Assembly (NCBI GenBank): GCA_916048055.1
Contig: CAJZHL010000006.1
Coordinates: forward strand, 930,001 to 994,000
From: Pedinophyceae sp. YPF-701
Taxonomy: Eukaryota; Chlorophyta; Pedinophyceae
Length of the DNA stretch: 64,000 nucleotides
Direction of reading: 5' to 3'
Shown: positions 55,517-64,000 of the stretch, piece by piece
How the letters are laid out: the number at the start of each line of letters is the position of its first letter
Numbering within the stretch: position 1 is the first letter of the stretch
Translations under genes and position numbers: made by a program
The notes under the pieces: model-generated
Databases searched by the model: none
Told to the model about the DNA's origin: nothing
What the model saw: only the letters and a program-made list of their open reading frames with translations

Positions 55517-57587
55517 AACGGCGAGGTGGTCGTGTGTGTGATTGTTTCCAAGTCGAGGATCACTGTTTCCAAGGCGTGGGCGGCACTCCGCACGTTGCCG
55601 CAGCCGTCGGGGGCGCCCTCGATGCACCGCGCAAGCATGCGTGCTGCGCGCATGCTGGACGACGCATGTGCGGAGGGAGGGACACCTCCGGGACCCGGCG
55701 CAGGGTGGCTTCCCTCGGGGGACATGAATGCCGCTCAGCGCAACCCCGACCCGCCACTCGCGACCATCGGCTCCATTGCCTGATGCGCAAGCGAAACGCT
55801 CCGAGAGTCGGCGCCGTGAGTGGCAGGCTGGGCGCTCATCATGCTCTGCCCGCTCTGGCACAACTCAATGAGGCTGGTTGAAACACGGCCGCCACGTTGT
55901 CACATCACGGCGCTGTGATCAGCGACAAGTGGGGTGTGTCATGACGGAGCAAACGCGGTCGGGAGGGCTGCGCATCGGCCGCACTTGTACAAGGAGGCTG
56001 ATGCCCTGTCTCTGAACGTGCTGGGGGCGAAACGAGATCCTTCAGGTACTCGCCAGGATGGTACGTCGCCAGTGACCAACGCGAAGTCACGGCAGTGGCG
56101 AGCCGTGCCCGCAAGCACCTCGGAAGCCGCAGGGGAGGGTCCCGCAAGCACGCATGTGGCGACAACGGTGCGTTCCCGACGCCGTTCCCATGTTGCGGCG
56201 CGGCAAAGGCGATGGAATGGACTCGAGTGATGCGGCAAGGCCCGGTAACGGCGGTGTCCGGCGCAGTTGGGCGTTTGCGACCTGGGCGAGTTCTTCTTGC
56301 AGTGCAGCAGCATCGAGACATGATGTGCCACCCGGGAATGCTTGCAGATGGTGACGTCGTGCACGCGAGGCTCCTGCCGCATCGTCGACGTTCGCCGAAT
56401 CGTCGGGCACGTGAGGGATCCGAGCGATCATGAGCGCTTGTTTGTTTGTCGTGTGCGTGAAGCTCGGGCTGGCGACCTCGAGAGCCCGGGAAGCCACGTG
56501 AGCACAAGGTGAGCAGCTGCTGCAACGACGCGTTGACGGGCCTCCTCGCCCGCGGCACATGCTGGCGCGCGCGGGGCGCTGCCGCAGTGCATCGCTGCAA
56601 CGCCTACACCATCTGCTCTGGGAGAGACCGTGACTTGCACGGTCCACACCTGACACGGGCAGATGTGCGTGCCGATGGGCCAGTCGGTGCGATGCCGCGC
56701 ACTGTGCGTCAGGGCTGCCTGCGTGCAAATCAATCAAAAGAAACGTTTACCATGTGGCACGAGGGCTGCTTGATGCGTTGCCGCGGTGCGTTGCCGCCTC
56801 TCGCCGTCCTCGACCCCTCTTGGTTGCTGCGATGTACCTCGCAGAGCTCCGGGCCGGACAGGGTTGTCGGTCGGGGCCCTGAGCTGGCTGTCAGACTGCT
56901 GGCGGTGCGCAGCGCCGCCAAGATCCGGCCCCGGCTTGAAGGGTGCGCGCGTTGCCCCGGGACGGCCACGATGCCAACGTGGACCTCAATCACGTTGGTC
57001 AGCCGGAAGGGGTGGCTCAAGGCGGGGTCTCGCTCTCTGCCTCGGCATCGGTTCTCACTCATTTGGAGACAAGCGTCGGAACGTCGCCCGCGGCATCATG
57101 GTGCGCACTCTTCGCCCGAGCCGTGTATCTGAGTGCCATATGTATTCTCGTTGTTCCGCCTCGGGGGCACATGCGTTCGAAAGCTGGATGCTTCGGCCTG
57201 CGGGGGTGGCAACCCACCAGCACTGAGCTCCACGCGATTGCGACCGTTGCGAGGATCGCGAGGCTCTTGACGCGCGCGGCGTGGAACTGCACAGCTGTGC
57301 TCTTGCGACGGAACACGATATCGCGCCGAGAAAATCGTGCTCGACCGCCGGGCACGCGAATCGACGTTTCCATACGACTCTGCTGGTGCTCCACGCTTCC
57401 TCGCTCGCTCGCTCAACCACCGCCTCAGCTGCAGGCGATATGCCTGTGTCCGGCGTGCGGTGGTTCTCTGACTGGCTTTGCTGTCTCGGTCGGGGGAACA
57501 TCGAAGCCAGCGCTGTCACACTGCTGGCATCACGCCCAAGTTGGATCCAACCGTGCGCACTGCGCCGTTCGACGGGTGTCTTTGCAG
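55517..57587. other. 2.1 kb flank upstream of LRR member B
   Basis: No complete gene supported. From about 55930 it is the left, mostly non-coding part of the 4.7-kb duplication unit. A segment at 55940 reads HDGANAVGRAAHRPHL and recurs at 60658 as HDGAEHVARAARRAHL. The last 200 bases resemble the sequence before member C, but the reading frame is not kept between copies, so it is more likely intron or leader than coding. An upstream first exon for member B should lie here but could not be fixed. Confidence 0.45.
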
Positions 57588-59783
57588 GGTGGAAGACAGA
57601 GCAAGCCCTCAAGTGGCAATGCTACGCTCGTGGACGCCCTGGAAGTCGTTCCCGGGATCACGCAACGACTCGACGCTGATGATTGCATGAGCCTGCTGAG
57701 CACGTCCCGCGACGTGCGGAACGCGGTGGTGCGGCACCGTCCTGCTACCCTGCGGGTGACACACAACTCGCTGCGCGCTCTGATGCGTCGCCCCGAGCAG
57801 CTCGGGGACGTGCTGACGGTGAACTACGATGGCCTGTTTGTGCCGGCTGGTGACGCCGGGAAGCTGCTGGCAGCGCTCGAGGGCTGCAACATGAGGAGTC
57901 TGGAGGCCGCAGGGAATCCCGCAGACCACGTGCGGGCGGTGCGGAGGGTACTGGAGAGGTCGATCCAGAATCTCACGCCCCTGAGCATCATTGCCTTGCA
58001 CCTGAAAGCCCCGCTGCCGGGAATGCAGTCGGGCGGTGCCGGCATGGATGGCTTGGAGTCGGAGCTCGCGGCACTGCAGCAGGTGCTCTGCCAGCTGCAG
58101 CAAGCGACCGGGCGTCAGGCCACCCGGGTGGTGTTCAAGGCAGACCACTGCACGGTGACGACGAGGGCGACGGCGGAGGCGTTCGAGGTCGTGCGGCTGG
58201 CGGGATCGTGCAGCACCCCGAGTCTGACGGGCGTTCTGGGGGCGCATCACGGCACGCTGGAGGAGCTGGACGTGACGGGTGCGTTCGACCTGAACGGCGA
58301 CTACGAGTTGCCGCTGTCGGCAGAGGTGGCCTCGGAGTGGGGCGACCTGTGGAGGTGGATCGGGCGCGCTCGCAACCTGCGCGTGCTGCGGCTGGCACAG
58401 TCCGGCATGACGCCCAACCTCGTCGACAACCTGTCGTTCCAGCAATGCATGGTGGACGCGCTGCTGGCCTGCGAGCAGCTGGAGGTGCTGGAGCTGCGGC
58501 ACAACGTGCTGCCTGATGCCATGATCATGCAGATCATGGCGCGGCTGGTCACGCTGAGGGAGCTGCGGCTGCGGTCGTGCGGCGTCAATGACGCAATCGT
58601 ACAGATGCTGGCAACCGGGCTGGCCGACAGGGGGGGCGGAGCGCTGCGGGTCCTGGACGTGAGTAACGTGTTTGTGCTCAGTGTGGGATTGGGGTACTTG
58701 AACATATCCAACTCCGCTGTGGCACTGTCCAGCCTCGCGCGCATGCTGAAGTGTGGGCGGCTGGAAGAGCTGCACCTGTCGGGCGTCGGGCTGACGGACG
58801 GCGGCGCGTCGAGCCTGGCGGAGGCCATCGAGGACGAGAGCTGCAAGCTGCGCGTGCTCGACGTGTCTTTCAACAATCTGAGGGAAGAGGTTGCTGCCCT
58901 GGGGGCTGCGATCGGTGCGAGCAGGACGCTGGAGGTGGTGAACCTGGACGGGAACTTCATCGGCGACGAGGGCCTGAGCGCCGTGGGGCGTGGGCTGCAG
59001 CTCAGCAACAACATCCGCGAGCTGACTTTGCGTCCCCGGCTAAGCTCCACGTTCGAACCATGGACCGAGGGCGCCCGGTCGCTCGGGGAGGGCCTGCGTC
59101 GCACGCGCTCGCTGCGCGTGCTGCGCGTCGACGGCTGCTGCTTCCAACCGGCGGACTACGCGGCGATCCTCGACGGGCTTGCGGCGAACTCGTCGGTGGA
59201 GGCGCTGTCCACGTTCAACCGGGAGGGCAACAGCGTGGACAACCGCGTGGCGAGGAAGGTCGCGGACATGCTGCGGCGCAACAGAACGCTGCGGAGTCTC
59301 AATATGCTGTGGGAGAACGTAACCACGCGCGGTCTGGCCGCCATCGGCAGCGCGCTTCGGGCGGGCAACGACACGCTGCAGTACCTCAGCGTGGACCGCG
59401 ACGAGGACGGGCGGTGCCCGCTCAGGCAGCTTGCTGTCAGGAACTCCAAGGATGCCGCCTTCAACCGCTGGGCTTCTCTGGCTTTCTGGTCCGTGTGGGC
59501 GTTTTTCGAGTACAGGAAAGTGACGAAGGTGCTGAAGCAGCAACATCAGGCCGCTCCGAGGGGCAGAGGCGCCGAAGCCCAGACCCCGAGCTCGACCGGC
59601 AACGCTGACGGCACCTTGAAGGGCAAGGACACCCCAGCCCCTGTCAAGACCTCCAGGCTCGTCACCGCCGCCAAGGTGGCTGGCATGGTTGGGGTCGATG
59701 CAGGCATGACTGTTTTGGATGGCCATCTCCTCGATGCGGTGATCAGGCGCATGACGGCCGGGAACAAAGGCCCGACCGCATAG
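55930..59783 (+). repeat. Tandem segmental duplication, copy 1 (unit about 4.7 kb)
   Basis: Matches copy 2 in order and spacing. Anchor pairs are the HDGA segment (55940/60658), AAGGTGAGCAGCTGC (56506/61234) and the LRR exon acceptor (57588/62300); the offset is 4.71-4.73 kb each time. Coding parts are much more alike than non-coding parts. Confidence 0.75.
57588..59783 (+). CDS. F-box-like / LRR protein (family member B; 5' exon not fixed)
   Basis: The conserved exon starts after TTTGCAG at 57587 and stays open for 731 codons to a stop at 59783. It opens GGRQSKPSSGNATLVDALEV, aligning with member A, and has the F-box-like block (ITQRLDADDCMSLLSTSRDV). A family-specific region follows (RALMRRPEQLGDVLTVNYDG, RAVRRVLERSIQNLTPL), then LRRs (LRELRLRSCGVNDAIVQMLA, LEELHLSGVGLTDGGASSLA, LEVVNLDGNFIGDEGLSAVG, LRVLRVDGCCF). 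After the LRRs come a hydrophobic helix (WASLAFWSVWAFFEY) and a long charged tail, so the end is not a simple tail anchor. The frame is also open far upstream of 57588, but that part is not conserved in frame with member C. Start codon unknown. Confidence 0.8.
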   Translation, partial: GGRQSKPSSGNATLVDALEVVPGITQRLDADDCMSLLSTSRDVRNAVVRHRPATLRVTHNSLRALMRRPEQLGDVLTVNYDGLFVPAGDAGKLLAALEGCNMRSLEAAGNPADHVRAVRRVLERSIQNLTPLSIIALHLKAPLPGMQSGGAGMDGLESELAALQQVLCQLQQATGRQATRVVFKADHCTVTTRATAEAFEVVRLAGSCSTPSLTGVLGAHHGTLEELDVTGAFDLNGDYELPLSAEVASEWGDLWRWIGRARNLRVLRLAQSGMTPNLVDNLSFQQCMVDALLACEQLEVLELRHNVLPDAMIMQIMARLVTLRELRLRSCGVNDAIVQMLATGLADRGGGALRVLDVSNVFVLSVGLGYLNISNSAVALSSLARMLKCGRLEELHLSGVGLTDGGASSLAEAIEDESCKLRVLDVSFNNLREEVAALGAAIGASRTLEVVNLDGNFIGDEGLSAVGRGLQLSNNIRELTLRPRLSSTFEPWTEGARSLGEGLRRTRSLRVLRVDGCCFQPADYAAILDGLAANSSVEALSTFNREGNSVDNRVARKVADMLRRNRTLRSLNMLWENVTTRGLAAIGSALRAGNDTLQYLSVDRDEDGRCPLRQLAVRNSKDAAFNRWASLAFWSVWAFFEYRKVTKVLKQQHQAAPRGRGAEAQTPSSTGNADGTLKGKDTPAPVKTSRLVTAAKVAGMVGVDAGMTVLDGHLLDAVIRRMTAGNKGPTA

Positions 59784-59875
59784 GTGACCGGGTAGATCGG
59801 ATCGCAGACGAGGCTCTCTGGTTGAGGGCCTGTCAATGATGTGAGAACGCACCCGCCGCCTGTGGCCTCGCCAGC

Positions 59876-60130
59876 AACCTCCGCGCAGCTCTCACGACTC
59901 GCGCACGAGCCGCGTCCATCCAGGCCGCTGTCGTCCCGGCGAGCCCCCGTCGTGCGCTGCTTGATGGCAACACAACGCTGCAGCACCTGAGCCCGGTGTG
60001 CGACGAGGACGGCGTCTGCCTGGTCAAGCGAGCCGCCATCGACGCCGCCATCCAGTCGTCTCTGGCGCGTCCCGCCGGCCGCGTGGACCCCTCCCCGGCA
60101 CCAGCAGTCCCCCAGTGCCACCCTATTTGA
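59876..60130 (+). pseudogene. LRR gene 3' fragment
   Basis: A short open frame reads TTRARAAS, then RALLDGNTTLQHLSPVCDED and ends after AAIDAAIQSSLA plus a Pro-rich end. It corresponds to the C-terminal part of members A and B (ENVTTRGLAAIGSALRAGND, TLQYLSVDRDEDG). Nothing LRR-like precedes it, so it is a stranded gene end, probably left by unequal crossing-over within the array. Confidence 0.65.
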
Positions 60131-62299
60131 CTCCCCCGCATGCGTGTGCGGGCTGTGAGCGACCGGTGCCGGGCGGGGACGACCGGTCGCGAGTCGTGCC
60201 GATATCCGCGCGCGCACCGTGCACGTGCTCCGCGGAAACGGGACACAGCTATTTTCATTATTCTACCACCTGCGTCATTGGACGCTGACGTGGTGCTCGG
60301 AGCATGCTCTGGAGTCCAGTCCGCGCGAGCCTGCCATGCCCGTACACTCCGCAAGACTGTGTCCAGCGACGTGGCAGCACTCGTGCGGGCAAGTCCGCGC
60401 TTGGGCACGTCCCAACGCTCACCACACACAGCGCGCACGAGTGCGGGCGAGTGGCGGCGACGTATGACGCTGCCGGCGCGCGGAGAGATGGAGCCGGTCG
60501 GGCATGCTCGGCAGCGCGAGACGCTTGCGACGGTGCAGCTGGGGCGCGAGCTGTTGAAGCAACTGCACAGCGCGCCGCCACGCGACGACGAGGGCTGACC
60601 GCCACACGACCGCCGGCTGGTGCGGGAAGGTCAAGATACGGAGACGTCGGCCGGGTGGCACGACGGGGCCGAGCACGTCGCGAGGGCTGCGAGGCGGGCG
60701 CACTTGTGCCAGGAGGCTGCTGTTTCTCTGTCCCTGGGCGTGCGGGGCGGCGAGCGAGGGCAAGGGCGCAACATGGCGGGTGTCATGGGGCGTGTGAGCG
60801 AGGGGAGACGGTCGGCTGTGGGTCTTAACGGCGCAGGTGCGCAGGGGAGATGACCAGTGAGCACAGGCCCTGGGGCGCTCCCCGTATCCGTGTTCGGCAA
60901 GGCGCGCTCGCGGGCCGTGCTGCGATGCATGGACATGACAGGATGCGCCTGGCCTGCGCGTGCGGCTGGTGTGGCAGGGCGCCGGTCGGCGCAGCGGGGT
61001 GGACAGCCACTGCACAAGCGCCTGCAAGTAGATCGACGTGCGGCACCCGGCACCGCTCGCAGGTGGTCGAGCGCATCGGCGGCGTACGAGGAGCTCTGCG
61101 AAGGGCGTGGTCGGTCGCCGGCGCGCTGCTCCGGCCCCGGCGGGCGTCATCTGACACTGGGCAGCTCTTCGCGTGTGTTTGCGTGTGCTCATGGAGCGGT
61201 GGTCGCCTTGGACCCGCGCTGCTGTGTGCGCGGAAGGTGAGCAGCTGCCCGCGGCGATGCACGGCTGTGCGCGGCCGCCACCTGCAGCGTCCGATGCTCT
61301 CGTGCACGGGGGGCGCCGCAGCGCTGCGTGGGTCTGCAGCGAGACACTGCAGCGTGACGCACCGCGAGGTTGACTGCGCGCTGTGTGGCGGGGCAGCCGA
61401 GAGATCGCGGCGCCGCCATGCAGTCTGCACTGTCAGCTGCGTTCGGGACATCTCACAAGGGCACGAGGGATGCTGCGTCGTGCTGTGCCGCGACGTGCTT
61501 GCTCCTGCCGTCTCCCACGATTTGAACTGCGAACTCGCCACAGCGCACGATGCAGGTCCTCGAGCCGGTGCAGACGGCGCCGGTGCGACCCTGTGCTCGC
61601 AGTCGGGCTGACAGCGGTGGTGGAGTCGCGGGGCAGCGACTGGGCCCGGATGAAGGGCCGCGCGCGTCGCGGGACGGCGGCCAGATGACGTCGACGTGAG
61701 GATCGAGGCGGTCAGCAGCTGGCACAGGCGGTCCGAGGGCAGGTCTCCGTGTGTCGAGTCACACTCGAAGAGGCAAGCAGCGGAGCCTCCCCGCAGCAAC
61801 ATGGTGCGCCCCCCTCGACCGACCAGCGCTGGAAGGCATACCTGAGCGGTCGCGGAACGCTATCTCGTCGAGCCGTGCGCGCGTGTTATGGCGGCGCTGC
61901 GGCTGTAGGTCTGCGTGTACAGGCGCACGCGCGACTGCGGTGCGCTGCGAGGCTGGCTGCGAGCGCGACACGGTCGCATCGGAGGCACACGGCACCAGCC
62001 TGGCACATGACCCGAGCACGGTCCGAGCGCCGCGTTCGAGACCGCCGAGCGAACGAATCAAGTTTGATGTGGCGGTATCTTTTCCGTGCCTGACCTGCTG
62101 GAGATGGCTTCCTCCGCGCATCGAGGCAGTCGCGGGCGCCTCGTTTGGTGCTTGTGTCCGGCGGGCGCTGGTTCTCTGACCGGTCTTGCTCTCTCTGTCT
62201 GGGAACATCTCTGTCTGGCCAGCGCTGTCACATTGCCGGCACCACGCCCGAGGGGGATTCAACCGTGCGCACCGCGCCGTTCGACGCTCTCTCTTACAG
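60131..62299. other. 2.2 kb flank upstream of LRR member C
   Basis: From about 60640 it is the left part of duplication copy 2. A small frame at 60464-60598 (MTLPARGEMEPVGHARQRET, ending DDEG) has no known match. The stretch before 62300 ends in a pyrimidine-rich CTCTCTCTTACAG acceptor. No complete gene supported. Confidence 0.4.
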
Positions 62300-64000
62300 G
62301 GTGGAAGACAGAGCAAGCCCTCAAGCGGCAATGCTACGCTCGTGGACGCCCTGGAAGTCGTTCCCGGGATCACGCAACGACTCAACGCTGATGATTGCAT
62401 GAGCCTGCTGAGAACGTCGCGCGACGTGCGGAACGCGGTGGTGCGGCACCGTCCTGCTACCCTGCGGGTGACACACAACTCGCTGCGCGCTCTGATGCGT
62501 CGCCCCGAGCAGCCCGGGGACCTGCTGACGGTGAACTACGACGGCCTGTGTGTGCCGGCTGGTGACGCATGGAAGCTGCTGGCAGCGCTCGAGGGCTGCA
62601 ACATGAGGAGTCTGGAGGCCGCAGGGAATCCCGCAGACCACGTGCGGGCGGTGCGGAGGGTACTGGAGAGGTCGATCCAGAATCTGACGCCCCTGCATGT
62701 GGTCTCCTTGCACCTGAACGCCCCGCTGCCAGGAGTGCAGTCGGGCGGTGCCGGCATGGATGGCTTGGAGTCGGAGCTCGCGGCGCTGCGGCAGGTCCTC
62801 CGCCAGCCTCTGCGCGCGACCGGGCGTCAGGCCACCAAGGTGGTGGTGTTTGAGGCAGACGGCTGCACGGCGACGACGAGGGCGGCGGCGGAGGCGTTCG
62901 AGGTCTTGCGGCTGACGGGGAAGGCTGACGTCCTCAGCATGACGGGCGTTCTGAGGACGCATCACGACACGCTGGAGGAGCTGGACGTTACGGGTGAGTT
63001 CCGCCTGGAGCGCGACCTGTGGAGGTGGATCGGGCGCGCTCGCAACCTGCGCGTGCTGCGGCTGGCAAAGTCCGGCATGACGCCAAACCTCGTCAACAAC
63101 CCGTCTTTCCAGCAACGCATGGTGGACGCGCTGCTGGCCTGCGAGCAGCTGGAGGTGCTGGAGGTGCGGTCCAACGTGCTGCCCGAGGCCGTGATCGATC
63201 GGATCATGCCGCGGCTCGTCACGCTGAGGGAGCTGCGGCTGCGGTCGTGCGGCATCAGGCACTATGTCGCTGAGGTGCTTGCTGCGGGGCTGACCGAGGC
63301 GAGGGGTGGGACGCTGCGGGTCCTGGACCTGAGTAACGTGCGTGTGCTCAGTGTGGGATTGTGGTGCCAGAACGCGGTCAACCTCGCCGCGGCACTGCCC
63401 AGCCTCGCGGGCCTGCTGAAGTGTGGACGGCTGGAAGAGCTGCACCTGTCGGGCGTCGGGCTGACGGACGGCGGCGCGTCGAGCCTGGCGGAGGCCATCG
63501 AGGACGAGAGCTGCAAGCTGCGCGTGCTCGACGTGTCCAACAACCACATGAGGGAAGACGTCGCTGCCCTGGGGGCTGCGATCGGCGCGAGCAGGACGCT
63601 GGAGGTGGTCAGCCTGGACCGGAACTTCATCGACGACGAGGGCCTGAGCGCCATCGGGCGCGGGCTGCAGCTCAGCAAGTCCATCCGCGAGCTGTCCTTG
63701 TGTCCCTGGCTACCCTTCGCGTTCGAACCATGGACCGAGGGCGCCCAGTCGCTCGGGGAGGGGCTGCGTCGCACGCGCTCGCTGCGCGTGCTGCGCGTCG
63801 ACGCTATCACATTCCAAGCGGCGGACTGCGCGGCGATCCTCGACGGGCTTGCAGTGAACTCGTCGGTGGAGGTGCTGTCCATGTTCAACTGGGTGGGCAA
63901 CACGGTGGACGACCGCGTGGCGAGGATGGTCGCGGGCATGCTGCGGCGCAACAGGACGCTGCGGAGTCTCAACATGCTGTGGAAGAACGTAACCACGCAC
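60640..64000 (+). repeat. Tandem segmental duplication, copy 2 (cut by the right edge)
   Basis: Second copy of the 4.7-kb unit; see the anchors listed for copy 1. Its LRR gene lacks about 15 codons present in copy 1 (around 63000) but is otherwise collinear to the window end. Confidence 0.75.
62300..64000 (+). CDS. F-box-like / LRR protein (family member C, partial at right edge)
   Basis: After the acceptor CTCTTACAG the frame opens with the same GGRQSKPSSGNATLVDALEV as member B and stays open for 567 codons to the window edge. F-box-like block (ITQRLNADDCMSLLRTSRDV), middle region and LRRs (LRVLDLSNVRVLSVGLWCQN, LEELHLSGVGLTDGGASSLA, LEVVSLDRNFIDDEGLSAIG) are collinear with B. One block of about 15 codons is missing just before DLWRWIGRARNLRVLRLA. 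Most differences from B are scattered substitutions, many of them changing the residue on the exposed LRR face. The 3' end and the presence of a hydrophobic tail cannot be seen. Start codon lies in an unfixed upstream exon. Confidence 0.8.

Noticed and set aside
56943-57587. In-frame upstream extension of LRR member B to 946 codons
   Set aside because: It starts at a GTG, has no LRR or other motif, and indels between the B and C copies break the frame there, so it is probably intron or leader.
1-64000. CRISPR array, rRNA, snRNA genes or replication-origin features
   Set aside because: No direct-repeat/spacer pattern and no recognisable RNA gene segments were found on reading both strands.

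Overview
The window is nuclear DNA from a GC-rich, intron-rich unicellular eukaryote. The evidence is spliceosomal introns of about 80-340 bp in nearly every housekeeping gene, and eukaryote-only products such as SNU13, SFT2, an Ulp1-type SUMO protease and an eIF4E-binding Q-rich protein. A green alga is the best guess, not a proof. Two things point that way: a kelch-repeat/PPP phosphatase fusion of the plant BSL/PPKL type (also known in alveolates), and TGTAA motifs, the poly(A) signal of chlorophyte algae, downstream of several stop codons on the sense strand. No rRNA, tRNA, CRISPR array or recognisable transposon was found.

Left part, about 1-44.2 kb: a dense block of conserved single genes, often arranged as divergent pairs. 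In order they are: partial METAP1 (-) and PPKL (+); a RanBP2-type zinc-finger protein (-), a Met/Gln-rich protein of unknown function (-) and a Nop15/NIFK-like RRM protein (+); a Pro/Ala-repeat protein (-) and a 15-exon secreted leishmanolysin-like (M8) protein (+); an ABCF ATPase (-) and a uridine kinase-UPRT fusion (+); a 4E-T-like Q-rich protein (-), SFT2 (+) and an AIG1/FAR-17a-family membrane protein (+); SNU13 (-), a probable tail-anchored protein (-) and a SUMO protease (+). I rebuilt 67 introns by matching reading phase across each junction. Seven use GC-AG borders, and GTGCG is a common 5' splice motif.

Right part, about 44.2-64 kb: the character changes. Spacing is wide, GC is visibly lower between genes, and all recognisable genes are on the + strand, with long uninterrupted reading frames. 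They form a local family of ribonuclease-inhibitor-type leucine-rich-repeat (LRR) proteins, most ending in a hydrophobic tail. Four complete or nearly complete frames (47.1, 51.2, 54.4, 57.6 kb), one frame running off the right edge (62.3 kb) and decayed copies or fragments (44.5-45.4, 46.3, 59.9 kb) are present. Three members share an F-box-like N-terminal segment behind a conserved splice acceptor. The last two sit in a tandem duplication of about 4.7 kb that includes non-coding flanks. This fast-changing LRR array is the most unusual part of the window.

The left-hand genes cover protein N-terminal processing, phosphatase signalling, ribosome and spliceosome biogenesis, translation, nucleotide salvage, vesicle traffic and SUMO cycling. 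They are not a functional cluster. All exon borders are read from the sequence and the expected protein families; no transcript data were available.
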